A DNA stretch of 64,000 nt from Streptosporangium pseudovulgare (GCF_014648055.1 NZ_BMQJ01000009.1:1-64000); one strand, 5' to 3'. Positions 33,072-41,603 are shown, counted from the stretch's first letter. The notes: a model not told the origin generated them from the sequence alone. Numbers and translations are program-made.

Positions 33072-33596
33072 ATGACGAATGAGAAGGGACGACCATTGGA
33101 TGACGCATCCGGGTTCGAGGGCTTCGTGGCCGAACACGGGGACGCGCTGCTCCGGTACGGCTACCTCCTCGCCGGGAACCCCCACGACGCCGCCGACCTG
33201 GTCCAGGAGGCGCTGGTACGGCTGCGCGGCGCCTGGCCGAGGGTCCGGCGCAAGGACGACCCGCAGGGGTACGTCCGGACCACGATGGCGCGGCTGCACA
33301 TCAGCCTGTGGCGGCGCCGCAGGCGCGAGCGTCTCACCTGGACGCCGCCGGAGCGGACCGGGCACGCGTTCTTCCCCTCCGATGAGGAGCAGGGCCTCTG
33401 GCGGCGGCTCGCCGAGCTGCCGCGCAGGCAGCGCGCCGTCCTGGTGCTGCGGTACTACGAGCAGCTCTCCGACTCCGAGATCGCCGAGGTGCTCGGCATC
33501 TCCACGGGAACCGTGCGCAGCCAGGCGTTCCGGGGCCTGGACAAGCTGCGCACCGCCCTCTCCTCCGCACCGGTGACCGACGGGAGCACACGATGA
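33072..33596 (+). CDS. SigE-family ECF sigma factor
   Basis: Protein of 174 residues with the features of the actinomycete SigE family: F-E-G-F-V-A-E-H-G-D-A-L-L-R-Y-G-Y-L-L, D-A-A-D-L-V-Q-E-A-L-V-R, D-P-Q-G-Y-V-R-T-T-M-A-R, L-P-R-R-Q-R-A-V-L-V-L-R-Y-Y-E and G-T-V-R-S-Q-A-F-R-G-L. ATG at 33072 with only a weak ribosome-binding site. Its stop overlaps the start of the next gene by four bases (ATGA), so the two are co-translated. Confidence 0.92.
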   Translation: MTNEKGRPLDDASGFEGFVAEHGDALLRYGYLLAGNPHDAADLVQEALVRLRGAWPRVRRKDDPQGYVRTTMARLHISLWRRRRRERLTWTPPERTGHAFFPSDEEQGLWRRLAELPRRQRAVLVLRYYEQLSDSEIAEVLGISTGTVRSQAFRGLDKLRTALSSAPVTDGSTR

Positions 33597-34885
33597 CCCA
33601 CCTCGAAGACACGCTGAACCGCGTCCTGTCCGGGGCGGCGGACCAGGCGCCGCGGGCGTCGGCCGGACTGGCCGCGGCCGTCGAGACGCGCCACCGCCGC
33701 CGGCGGACCCGGACGGCGGCGCTGCTCTCGGCCGCCGCGGTGGCGGCCGTGGTGATCGGTGCGGGCGCCGCGGTGAACACCCTCCGCGGACCGGCCGCGC
33801 CGTCACCCGCGACGGGTGAGAGCGGGTCGCCCTCCCCCGGGGCGACGAAGCACGCCGAGCCCCCGGCGGACGAGATGCCGCCGCCCGTCACGAAGGTGTG
33901 GCCGAAGGCCGTGCACGACCTCCCGGCGAAGCTGCCCGACGGCCGCGAGTACGAGCCGCAACTTCTCCTCGACGACCGCACGCTGCTGGTCATGACGACG
34001 GCACTGGACGGGAAGCGCCAGTTCCTGTGGCGCTTCGACCTGGGCAGCGGCCGGCCCACCCGGATCGCCGAGATCCCCCCGGCGAGGGGCTCGGCCATCT
34101 ACGCCGACGGGGGCGGGAACATCGTCTGGTGGGCGTCGTACAAGGAGCCGGGCCGGCGGCGGGTCGCCCGGATCTGGACGGTCCCGGTCACCGGCGGCCG
34201 GCCCCGGCCGGTGGCCGACGTCCCCCTGGGGGACGTCATGAAGGAGGGCCACATCAACGGGCTGACCGTCGCCGACTCGGACGTGGTCTTCGCCTACGAG
34301 AAGGGCGGCGTCCACCGGGTGCCGTTGAGCGGCGGCCGGCCGCGGCCGGTGAAGGGCGCCGAACGGCACCACGTCCTGCGGTGGCCCTGGGTGGGCGTCC
34401 ACCGCGGGAAGGTGGTCTTCCGGGAACTGCTCAACGTCGAGACCGGCGAGCGGCGCGACGCCGTGGTCAACTCCGGAGAGGAGCAGGTCCGGTGCGGGGT
34501 CGAGCGGTGCGTGGGCGTCAGGACGAGGAACGGCGTCTTCGCGACGTGGTTCGTCCGCGACCGCGACGGCTCCGGGGAGCGCGAGCTGCCGAAACGGTCC
34601 GTGCCGGGCGCCGAGGCGGGCCTCGGACGGTTCTTCATGTTCCAGCTCAACGGCCGGGAAGCCGCTCCGGCGGGGGTGGCGCTGTACGACGCCGACACCG
34701 GCAGGTCCGCCGACCTCGGCGTGCGGCCGGAGAAGCACACGATCCCCGCGAGGGTGGTCCGGGGGCGGCACATCAAGAAGCAGACCTATGTGAGCCTGGC
34801 GATACCCGACGGCGGTGACGACCGGCTGCTGGCCGTCCGCCTCACGGACAGGATGCGCATCGTGGACCTGGCCGCGATCGAGTGA
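33593..34885 (+). CDS. Membrane protein with beta-propeller-like domain, candidate anti-sigma factor
   Basis: Protein of 430 residues. A cytoplasmic part of about 40 residues (L-E-D-T-L-N-R-V-L-S-G-A-A-D-Q-A) is followed by R-H-R-R-R-R-T-R and one membrane helix. The extracytoplasmic part of about 330 residues has repeated strands such as W-R-F-D-L-G-S-G-R-P and I-W-T-V-P-V-T-G-G-R-P, typical of WD40/TolB-like propellers. Overlap with the sigma gene and its topology suggest it holds the sigma factor at the membrane and senses an outside signal. A cysteine pair occurs in V-R-C-G-V-E-R-C. The function is inferred from context. Confidence 0.7.
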   Translation: MTHLEDTLNRVLSGAADQAPRASAGLAAAVETRHRRRRTRTAALLSAAAVAAVVIGAGAAVNTLRGPAAPSPATGESGSPSPGATKHAEPPADEMPPPVTKVWPKAVHDLPAKLPDGREYEPQLLLDDRTLLVMTTALDGKRQFLWRFDLGSGRPTRIAEIPPARGSAIYADGGGNIVWWASYKEPGRRRVARIWTVPVTGGRPRPVADVPLGDVMKEGHINGLTVADSDVVFAYEKGGVHRVPLSGGRPRPVKGAERHHVLRWPWVGVHRGKVVFRELLNVETGERRDAVVNSGEEQVRCGVERCVGVRTRNGVFATWFVRDRDGSGERELPKRSVPGAEAGLGRFFMFQLNGREAAPAGVALYDADTGRSADLGVRPEKHTIPARVVRGRHIKKQTYVSLAIPDGGDDRLLAVRLTDRMRIVDLAAIE

Positions 34886-34988
34886 TCCGGATCCGGCCGG
34901 TGGGAGGCGCGGATCCGGGCCTCCCACCGGGTGCGACGCGGGCGGACGTGCGGCCCGGGCGGCCCGCGGCCTCCGCGGGCCGGGCCGT

Positions 34989-36035
34989 CTAGGGTCTGAG
35001 TTCCAGCACCAGGTTGACCGGGGTGGCCGCGGCCTCGCGCGCCCGGGTGAAGCCGGCCCGGCGCGCGACGGAGAGGAGCCGCTCCGGTCCGGCCTGCGCG
35101 CCCAGCACCTCCGTGCCGCCCTGCGATATCGCGCTGGGCACGCAGACCGTGGCGGAGGCGTTGCGGAAGACCCGCCCGACCGGGGTGAAGTCGTCGGGCA
35201 GCCTGCCGGTGGCGAACGGCTCGACCAGCAGCACGGTGCCGTCGCCGGCCAGCGTGGCGCGGACGTGCCGCAGCGCCCCCACCGGGTCCCCCATGTCGTG
35301 CAGGCAGTCGAACATGCACACCAGGTCGTAGCCGTTGCCGGGGTAGGCGGACGCCTCGGCCCGCTCGAACCTCACCCGGCCGGCGAGCCCCTCCCGCTCC
35401 GCCAGCCCGCGCGCCCGCGCGATCGACTCCCCGTGCTGGTCGAACCCGGTGAAGCGGGACTCCGGGTAGGCCGCCGCCATCACCAGCGTCGAGGCGCCGT
35501 GCCCGCAGCCGACGTCGGCGACCCGGGCGCCGGCCAGCAGCCGCGCCTCCACGCCGTCGAGCGCCGGGATCCATCTCGTGGTCAGGTTGGCGGCGTAGCC
35601 GGACCGGAAGGACCGTTCGGCCCCGCGGAACAGCGCCGGGTCGTGGTCGCCCCAGCCGAGCGGCTCCTCGCCCCGGTAGGCCCGCGCCACCTTGGCCTCG
35701 TCGCGGTGGACGGACCCGATGACCTCGGCGAACCCGACCATGAACGCCGGGCTGGACTCGTCGGCGAACACGGCGGCCTGCTCGTCGGTCAGCGTGTACA
35801 CGCCGTCGGCGTAGTCGGCGTACCCGGCGGCGGCCTGGGCGGCGAGCCACTCGGCGACGAGCCGGGGGTCCGTGCCGGTGCGCCCGGCCAGTTCCTCCGG
35901 GGTGAGCGGCCCGGCCCCGGCGAGGGCCCTCCACAGGCCCAGCCGATCCCCCAGCATGACGGTCGCCGCCCCGAAGGCCGCCCCCATGTCGCCGGTGACC
36001 CGCTCCACCAGCTTCTGCAACCTGGACTCGTCCAT
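34989..36035 (-). CDS. SAM-dependent methyltransferase with N-terminal winged helix
   Basis: Protein of 348 residues. The first 90 form a winged-helix domain (G-D-R-L-G-L-W-R-A-L-A-G, L-T-P-E-E-L-A-G-R-T-G, Y-T-L-T-D-E), as in the RdmB/O-methyltransferase-like family. The catalytic domain has V-A-D-V-G-C-G-H-G-A-S-T, T-G-F-D-Q-H and F-D-C-L-H-D-M-G-D-P, then L-V-E-P-F. The substrate is unknown; relatives act on small molecules or are annotated as ubiE-like. Thirty bases separate it from the small gene upstream, so the two are probably one operon. Confidence 0.83.
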   Translation of the reverse strand: MDESRLQKLVERVTGDMGAAFGAATVMLGDRLGLWRALAGAGPLTPEELAGRTGTDPRLVAEWLAAQAAAGYADYADGVYTLTDEQAAVFADESSPAFMVGFAEVIGSVHRDEAKVARAYRGEEPLGWGDHDPALFRGAERSFRSGYAANLTTRWIPALDGVEARLLAGARVADVGCGHGASTLVMAAAYPESRFTGFDQHGESIARARGLAEREGLAGRVRFERAEASAYPGNGYDLVCMFDCLHDMGDPVGALRHVRATLAGDGTVLLVEPFATGRLPDDFTPVGRVFRNASATVCVPSAISQGGTEVLGAQAGPERLLSVARRAGFTRAREAAATPVNLVLELRP

Positions 36036-36065
36036 CGGTTCCCCCGGATCTCCGGCGCCGCGCCG

Positions 36066-36368
36066 CTACGCCAGGGGGCCGCGGCCGGGACGGAGGCGGT
36101 CGACCAGGCCCCGCGCGTAGAAGACCTCCCAGGGCTCCGACCGGTCGGCCGTCGCGTACTCCGCGTCCAGCCTGACCAGCTCGTAGACGAGCCGGCTGCG
36201 GAGCGGTTCGGTGCCCAGCGCCTCCGGCAGCTCCGAGAGGTTGACCAGCCAGTCGGCGTACCAGTACGGCCAGTCGTCGTCGACGCCGTCGGTGATCCGG
36301 TAGACCCGGTGATGCGTCTCGGCCGCCTCGTGCAGGATCTCGCGGACCTGCTCCACCCGCCCGTCCAT
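36066..36368 (-). CDS. Conserved small protein, 100 residues, unknown function
   Basis: The product begins M-D-G-R-V-E-Q-V-R-E-I-L-H-E-A-A-E-T-H-H-R-V-Y and has an acidic/aromatic middle (D-D-D-W-P-Y-W-Y-A-D-W) and Y-E-L-V-R-L-D-A-E-Y. It has no signal peptide or membrane segment and looks like a compact helical cytosolic protein. The ATG at 36368 has GGAGGGGG upstream, while the longer frame reads through low-complexity sequence. It probably shares a transcript with the methyltransferase. I do not know its function. Confidence 0.72.
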   Translation of the reverse strand: MDGRVEQVREILHEAAETHHRVYRITDGVDDDWPYWYADWLVNLSELPEALGTEPLRSRLVYELVRLDAEYATADRSEPWEVFYARGLVDRLRPGRGPLA

Positions 36369-36630
36369 GCGCGACACCCCCTCCGGCCCCGCCGCGGCCC
36401 TCGGTCCCCGGCTCCCCGCCCCGGCCCGGCACGCGCCGCGGGCGGATACGGCCCCGTTCCCTCCAGGGTAGCGATCGGCCTTCTGACCAGCGGCGACGCC
36501 GTACGGCACCGCCGCGCCGCACGACATCGCCACGCTTGTACGGCGCGCGGACGGCAGGCCCGGCGTGCCGGTGCCGATCCGGTTCCGGCCACCCCGGTAC
36601 GACCGCGTGTAGGCCACCTCGGCCCGGCGG

Positions 36631-37494
36631 TCAGCGGCGGACGACCTTGGAGAGGGTGGCGTAGACGATGATGTTGTCGGTGTAGTGGCCGATCCTCGGG
36701 TTGTAGACGCCGCCGCAGGTGATCAGGCGCAGGGTGGCCTCACCCGTGTTGCCGTAGACCCGCTTGGACGGGAACGCCTTCTTGCTGACCTGCTCCACGC
36801 CGTCCACGGTGAACTCCACCACGGCCTTGTCCGACCGCGACACCTTGATCGTGTCGCCGCGCTTGATCTCCTTCAGGCGGCTGAACACGGCGGGACCGCT
36901 CTTGGTGTTCACGTGGCCGAGGATCACCGAGGGGCCCTGCTGGCCGGGGACGGGTCCGTGCCTGTACCAGCCCGCCAGCTTCGGCTTGCTCAGCGGAGGG
37001 GTCTGGACCTCCTTCTTGGCGTCCACCCCGACCTGCGTCAGGGGGGCCAGCAACCCGATCTTCCCGATGGAGAGCTTGTTCGGCCGCACGCCGGCGGCGG
37101 TCTTGAGCGGCTCCGGCGGCTGGACCACGGGCAGCGGCGGCGGCGCCGTCGGGGCGGCGGCCGTCAGCGGCCCGTCCAGCCCGCCCGGCCCGACGGCCGC
37201 CGAGAGCGTCAGCGCGGGGTTCTCCTCCCCCGCCGCCGGCGGCGGGGGGTTCTGCGGCGCCGTGCCGGTCGCCGACTGCGACTCCGAGGCCCGGTAGTAC
37301 TCCTCCTCGTCCGCCGGGGACAGGAAGGTGAGCAGCCCCGCCATGATCGCCCCGATCCCGCCGAGCGACCCGACCACGAGCAGCGCGGGCAGCAGCAGCT
37401 TTCGTGCGCTCCTGGGCGGGCGGCCGGCGCCGTACGGGTCATGGGGGTCGTGCCCGTAGGGTCCGGGGCCGCCGTGCGAGGGCCCTGAGTACAT
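36631..37494 (-). CDS. Class F sortase 2
   Basis: Protein of 287 residues: a short Gly/Pro/His-rich N-terminus, membrane anchor (about 33-58), a long Pro/Ala linker and a sortase domain from about residue 137. Seen: L-A-G-W-Y-R-H-G, V-I-L-G-H-V-N-T with His194, and L-I-T-C-G-G-V-Y with Cys260. It ends G-H-Y-T-D-N-I-I-V-Y-A-T. AAGGAGG precedes the ATG. It starts 15 bases after the large wall-protein gene, repeating the substrate-sortase order of the locus 10 kb away. As in sortase 1, Thr occupies the position where I expect the class F Arg. Confidence 0.88.
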   Translation of the reverse strand: MYSGPSHGGPGPYGHDPHDPYGAGRPPRSARKLLLPALLVVGSLGGIGAIMAGLLTFLSPADEEEYYRASESQSATGTAPQNPPPPAAGEENPALTLSAAVGPGGLDGPLTAAAPTAPPPLPVVQPPEPLKTAAGVRPNKLSIGKIGLLAPLTQVGVDAKKEVQTPPLSKPKLAGWYRHGPVPGQQGPSVILGHVNTKSGPAVFSRLKEIKRGDTIKVSRSDKAVVEFTVDGVEQVSKKAFPSKRVYGNTGEATLRLITCGGVYNPRIGHYTDNIIVYATLSKVVRR

Positions 37495-37509
37495 CCGGCG
37501 CCTCCTTAC

Positions 37510-39384
37510 CTAACTCCGGTCGCGGGCGTGTGCCGCGCGCCGCCGTACGAGCACGACGCCGCCCATCCCGCTGCCGGCGAGCATGGCGCTTCCGGCGCCG
37601 ACCAGCATGAGACCCGAGGGGCCGCCCTCCTCCTCGGGAGCCTCACCGGTCTGGGCGCCGCCCGAGGGGGTGATCGCCACCTGCGGGGTGGTGGGGGCGG
37701 TCCTGGTGGGGGTGACGGTCGCCGTCACGGTCAGCGTCGGCTTCGGGGTCGACGTGTTGCCGTTGGCGTTGTTGCTCTGGGTCGGCGTGGGCGTGGGGGT
37801 CGGCGTGGTCTGCGTGGGGGTCGGCGTGGTCTGCGTGGGGGTCGCCGTCGGCGAGCACGAGACGGTGGGGGTAGGGGTCGGCGTGACCGTCGAGGTGGGC
37901 GTCGGCGTGGGAGTGATGATGACGCATGTCGGGGTAGGCGTCGGGCTCCACGTACTCGTGTGTGTGTTCGTGGGGGTGGCCGGCGGGCACGTCGGCGTCT
38001 GCGTCGGGGCCGGGGTCAGCGTCGGGGCGATCGGCATCCGCTCCGTCGGCGGGTCGGTCGGCGTGGGCGTCTCCGGCGGGGTGGGGGTCCTCGCGGCCTT
38101 GTCGAAGCCCTCCGGAGCCACGTTCGGGTCATCCGCGACGGCGGGAGCGTCCTCCGTGGAGGTCGGTGTCGCGGTGGAATCCGGGGTCGCCGTCGGCGTG
38201 CTCGTCGGGGTGGGGGTGGGCGTCGGCGTGACCGTGGGGACGAGCGGCTGGTTCGTCGGGAGGCACGTCGGCGGGTTGGGGGTGGTCGGGCCGCCCGTCG
38301 GCGTGGTGGTCGGGTCTTCCGTCGGGCTCGGAGAGGTCGGCGGGGTGGTGTTCGGCGGCGGGGTGGTCGACGAGGGGTCCGAGATGACGACGTTCACCGA
38401 CACCGGGTTGCTGACGATCTTGCAGGTGGCCCGGTGCGCCTTCGGCGGGGCGGCCAGCTCCCGAGTGATCACCCGGAACGCGTCGAGCTGCCCCCACTTG
38501 CCCTGCTCGTCGTTGAAGACCTGGATGGTGTGCTTGCCGTAGTTCAGCCCGCGGAAACGCCACAGGGTCAGCCCGCCCTTGCCGGCGTCGGTGGACGGGG
38601 AGCCGTCGGCCTTCTTGGAGGCGTCGACGTAGGCGGGGGTGGCGGCCTGGCCGTCGATGTAGAAGCGGACCTTCCCGGCGCGGTAGTCGCGCTGGGCGAC
38701 GTACTCGATGCCGGTGCCGGTGAACGTGAAGGAGGCGGAGTCCTCCTTCTCCACGGTGCGGTGCAGGTCGCGTTGGTAGTCGTTGTGCTCGACCGGCTGG
38801 TTGTTCCTGTCCTTCCAGCCGCCCCCGGAGTAGATCACCCGGGGGTCGTCGTCGTTGACCATGACCTCGCCGGCCGGGGGCGTGAAGTCCACCACGATGT
38901 TCCGCGGCGTGACCTTGAGCGTCCCGGCCTGGTCGGTGTGCGCGAAGTCGGAGATCGCCTCGGGGAGCTTCAGGATGGTGCCCGGCTGGAGCTGATGGGG
39001 CTGCTCGACCGCGCCCACCGGCTTCAGGTTCCCGCTCCAGACACCCGACAGCGCCACGGTGCCGGTGGCGGTGACCGCGGCGCCGGGCGCGAAGTAGCCG
39101 GGCGAGCCGAACCTGGCGATGCCGAGGTAGCCGAGCTTCCAGCCGACGTTGAGCGGCTGGCCCACGGTCAGCGTCGTCGGCACCGACACCCGGGTCCGCA
39201 GACGCACCGGGCCGCTCTGCGCGATGCTGTCCGGACCGTCACCGGTGCACTGGTAGTCGACCACCAGCTCGGCGGTGTTGGCGCTCGCCTGTCCCGAGGG
39301 GAGCACGACCAGTGCCCCGCCCAGCAGACCCAGCATCGAGACCGCGACGGGCTTGCTCAGCCTGGACCGCCACCGAACCACCAC
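37510..39384 (-). CDS. Large Thr/Pro-rich wall-anchored protein, candidate substrate of sortase 2
   Basis: Protein of 624 residues. After a signal peptide (ending A-S-A) come an Ig-like domain (E-L-V-V-D-Y-Q-C-T-G onward, about 35-190) and a jelly-roll domain with W-K-D-R, F-T-F-T-G-T-G-I-E-Y-V, V-R-F-Y-I-D-G and H-T-I-Q-V-F, a pattern seen in carbohydrate-binding modules. About 250 residues of T-P-T-P-T stalk follow, with paired cysteines. The end reads I-T-P-S-G-G-A-Q-T-G-E-A, an acidic patch, a hydrophobic helix and V-R-R-R, a sorting signal without LPXTG. Start GTG 39384 with GGAG; GTG 39381 is also possible. It precedes sortase 2 by 15 bases. Confidence 0.8.
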   Translation of the reverse strand: MVVRWRSRLSKPVAVSMLGLLGGALVVLPSGQASANTAELVVDYQCTGDGPDSIAQSGPVRLRTRVSVPTTLTVGQPLNVGWKLGYLGIARFGSPGYFAPGAAVTATGTVALSGVWSGNLKPVGAVEQPHQLQPGTILKLPEAISDFAHTDQAGTLKVTPRNIVVDFTPPAGEVMVNDDDPRVIYSGGGWKDRNNQPVEHNDYQRDLHRTVEKEDSASFTFTGTGIEYVAQRDYRAGKVRFYIDGQAATPAYVDASKKADGSPSTDAGKGGLTLWRFRGLNYGKHTIQVFNDEQGKWGQLDAFRVITRELAAPPKAHRATCKIVSNPVSVNVVISDPSSTTPPPNTTPPTSPSPTEDPTTTPTGGPTTPNPPTCLPTNQPLVPTVTPTPTPTPTSTPTATPDSTATPTSTEDAPAVADDPNVAPEGFDKAARTPTPPETPTPTDPPTERMPIAPTLTPAPTQTPTCPPATPTNTHTSTWSPTPTPTCVIITPTPTPTSTVTPTPTPTVSCSPTATPTQTTPTPTQTTPTPTPTPTQSNNANGNTSTPKPTLTVTATVTPTRTAPTTPQVAITPSGGAQTGEAPEEEGGPSGLMLVGAGSAMLAGSGMGGVVLVRRRAAHARDRS

Positions 39385-39673
39385 AACACTCCGATCGCCG
39401 GGGCCGCTGTTTTGGGGCCACCCATAGCAAACCAAGGGTAGATCGTACGGTTTTCGACATCTTTGGCGCAGCGGGATCAGCGAATCCACAGGGGACCGTG
39501 GCGCAGTTGTGATGCGCCGTTCCCCGGGAGGACACCCGGCGGGAGCGGCGCGTTCCGGCCGGTCGGGGCCCGGACGGGAACCGCGCCGACGACGCCGGCC
39601 GGGCTGTACCGAGGCGACAACAGAATCGTATTCTGTTACGCAGACCCCAGGACCGCCCCGGGAGGATCCGTCG
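39385..39673. promoter_or_regulatory. Divergent promoter region, wall protein 2 / acyl-CoA dehydrogenase
   Basis: About 290 bases between divergent genes, with a patch of low G+C at 39420-39480 that probably holds the wall-protein promoter, and the AACAGAAT palindrome in front of the acyl-CoA dehydrogenase. No gene seen. Confidence 0.5.
39619..39637 (+). promoter_or_regulatory. Perfect palindromic operator of the acyl-CoA dehydrogenase
   Basis: AACAGAAT-CGT-ATTCTGTT: 8-base arms with no mismatch, about 36 bases before the start codon. A perfect low-G+C palindrome in this genome is unlikely by chance. It fits a TetR-family repressor; the repressor gene is not in the window. Confidence 0.7.
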
Positions 39674-40819
39674 ATGCAGCGAGACCTGTTCGAGGAGGAG
39701 CACCTGCTCTTCCGCGAGACCGTGCGCGAGTTCCTGGCCCGCGAGGTCGTCCCGCACCACGCCCGGTGGGAGAAGGACGGCATCGTCCCCCGCGAGGTGT
39801 GGAAGAAGGCCGGCGAGGTCGGCATGTTCGGCTTCGCGGTGCCCGAGGAGTACGGCGGAGCCGGCATCACCGACTTCCGCTACAACGCCGTGATCGTCGA
39901 GGAGATCATCGCGGCCGGCGCGTCCGGTCTGGGCTTCTCCCTGCACAACGACGTGATGGCCCCCTACCTTCTGGGCCTGACGGACGACGCGCAGAAGGCC
40001 CGCTGGCTGCCCGGGTTCGTCAGCGGCGAGCTGATCACCGCCATCGCGATGACCGAGCCCGGCGCGGGCAGCGACCTGCAGGGCGTACGGACGACCGCGG
40101 TACGGGAGGGCGACCACTACGTCGTCAACGGCTCCAAGACCTTCATCACCAACGGCATCAACGCCGACCTCGTCGTCGTGGTCGCCAGAACGGACCCGGA
40201 CGCGGGCGCCCGGGGCATCTCGTTGCTCGTCGTCGAACGGGGCATGGAGGGCTTCACCCGGGGCCGCAACCTGGAGAAGATCGGCATGCACGCCCAGGAC
40301 ACGGCGGAGCTGTTCTTCGACGACGTCCAGGTCCCCGCCGCCAACCTGCTGGGCGGGCAGGAGGGGCAGGGCTTCTACCAGCTCATGGCCAACCTCCCGC
40401 AGGAGCGGCTGTCGATCGCCGTGGCGGCGGTGGCCGCCGCCGAGACCGTGCTGCGGACGACCATCGAGTACTGCAGGAACCGCACGGCCTTCGGCCGCAG
40501 CGTCGGCAGCTTCCAGAACACCCGGTTCGTACTGGCCGAGCTGGACACCGAGGTCGACATCGCCCGCCACTACGTGGACAGGTGCGTCCGGGCGCTCAAC
40601 GCCGGGGAGCTCGGCGTCGTGGACGCGGCCAAGGCCAAGTGGTGGACCACCGAGCTGCAGAACAGGGTCATCGACCGCTGCCTCCAGCTCCACGGCGGCT
40701 ACGGCTACATGCTGGAGTACCCGGTCGCCAGGGCGTGGATCGACAGCCGCGTCCAGACCATCTACGGCGGCACCACCGAGATCATGAAGGAGATCATCGG
40801 CCGCTCCTTCGGCTTCTGA
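39674..40819 (+). CDS. Acyl-CoA dehydrogenase, standard form
   Basis: Protein of 381 residues. Seen: E-E-Y-G-G-A-G, A-M-T-E-P-G-A-G-S-D-L (FAD loop), T-F-I-T-N-G, K-I-G-M-H-A-Q-D-T-A-E-L, R-T-A-F-G-R-S-V, Q-L-H-G-G-Y-G-Y-M-L-E-Y and G-G-T-T-E-I-M-K-E-I. The catalytic Glu lies in the expected C-terminal segment. It oxidises an acyl-CoA to the enoyl-CoA with FAD and ETF; short- or medium-chain substrates are likely from size, but chain length cannot be read. ATG at 39674 with GGAGG. It has its own operator upstream and a strong hairpin downstream. Confidence 0.94.
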   Translation: MQRDLFEEEHLLFRETVREFLAREVVPHHARWEKDGIVPREVWKKAGEVGMFGFAVPEEYGGAGITDFRYNAVIVEEIIAAGASGLGFSLHNDVMAPYLLGLTDDAQKARWLPGFVSGELITAIAMTEPGAGSDLQGVRTTAVREGDHYVVNGSKTFITNGINADLVVVVARTDPDAGARGISLLVVERGMEGFTRGRNLEKIGMHAQDTAELFFDDVQVPAANLLGGQEGQGFYQLMANLPQERLSIAVAAVAAAETVLRTTIEYCRNRTAFGRSVGSFQNTRFVLAELDTEVDIARHYVDRCVRALNAGELGVVDAAKAKWWTTELQNRVIDRCLQLHGGYGYMLEYPVARAWIDSRVQTIYGGTTEIMKEIIGRSFGF

Positions 40820-40825
40820 GGTTCC

Positions 40826-40860
40826 GGCCGGCCTCCGGGCTTCCGGCCCGGAGGCCGGCC
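40826..40860 (+). terminator. Terminator of the acyl-CoA dehydrogenase
   Basis: Perfect 15-bp stem: GGCCGGCCTCCGGGC at 40826-40840, loop ttccg, complement at 40846-40860, starting 7 bases after the stop. Confidence 0.85.
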
Positions 40861-40977
40861 CTTCGGCTTCCGCACCCCGGTCGTCCGCCCCGGCGGGCGC
40901 CGCCGTCCCCCGCCCCGAGGTGGACGCGTCCGCTCCGGCCCGCTCCGGTTCCCGAAGCCCGCCCCGGCGTCCCCCGG

Positions 40978-41520
40978 TCAGTCCGGGACGATCTCCTCGA
41001 TCCGCATGGCGAAGCCGTCCTTGACCGTGACCTTGGCGTAGAGGGACTTCCCCGCCTTGAGCGCCTTGCGGAGCTCATCCGTGGTGCACCGGTGCGGAAG
41101 CGAACCCTTCGTGCAGATGCCGCCCTGCACGTCGAGCACCTCGGTGAACGGCATGAGCTCGGCCTGCCGCGCGGCCTCACCCTCGGGGGCCACCGTGATC
41201 GCGCCGCTTCCCTGGAGCTGCACGTCCCCCACCAGGTCCCCGTCCAGCCCCCGCATGCCGGAGACGCTCGGCGTCGCGGCGGGCGAGGCGGTGAGCGTGG
41301 CCGTCACGGTGGGCAGGGCGGTGGCGGGCGGCTCCGAGGCCGTCTCGGGCGCCGCGGAAGACTCGGTCGCCGAGACGGCGGGAGTCGGCGCGGCCGACTC
41401 CCCGCCGTCACCGTCACCGGAGCAGGCGGTCAGACCGGCCGCGAGACCGACGGCGAGGACGGCGGCCGGCAGGATGCGCGATACCTTCGGTGAAGCGTTC
41501 ATGAGGCGCAACGATCTCAT
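40978..41520 (-). CDS. Lipoprotein of unknown function
   Basis: Up to 180 residues. The signal peptide has the lipobox L-T-A-C, followed by a Ser/Ala/Thr/Pro-rich tether of about 60 residues and a small folded domain. That domain has two cysteines (G-I-C-T-K-G-S and H-R-C-T-T-D) and ends A-K-V-T-V-K-D-G-F-A-M-R-I-E-E-I-V. It is anchored at the outer membrane face. The function is unknown. Two starts are possible, ATG 41520 (chosen; a GGA lies upstream) and ATG 41502. Confidence 0.72.
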   Translation of the reverse strand: MRSLRLMNASPKVSRILPAAVLAVGLAAGLTACSGDGDGGESAAPTPAVSATESSAAPETASEPPATALPTVTATLTASPAATPSVSGMRGLDGDLVGDVQLQGSGAITVAPEGEAARQAELMPFTEVLDVQGGICTKGSLPHRCTTDELRKALKAGKSLYAKVTVKDGFAMRIEEIVPD

Positions 41521-41603
41521 GTGATCGCATCCGGCCGTTACCCGCCGCGTGATCGGCTCCGTCGACGCATACTGGTCTGCGTGGACTCCCTGAGGCGGTG
41601 GCG

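Noticed and set aside
19438-36035. A secondary-metabolite cluster suggested by two methyltransferases and transporters
   Set aside because: No PKS, NRPS, terpene or RiPP core genes occur, and the genes are scattered on both strands with unrelated neighbours.
37528-39441. A 637-codon plus-strand frame opposite the Thr/Pro-rich wall protein
   Set aside because: It encodes an R/G/V repeat created by the T-P-T-P stalk codons; no start signal, motif or membrane logic.
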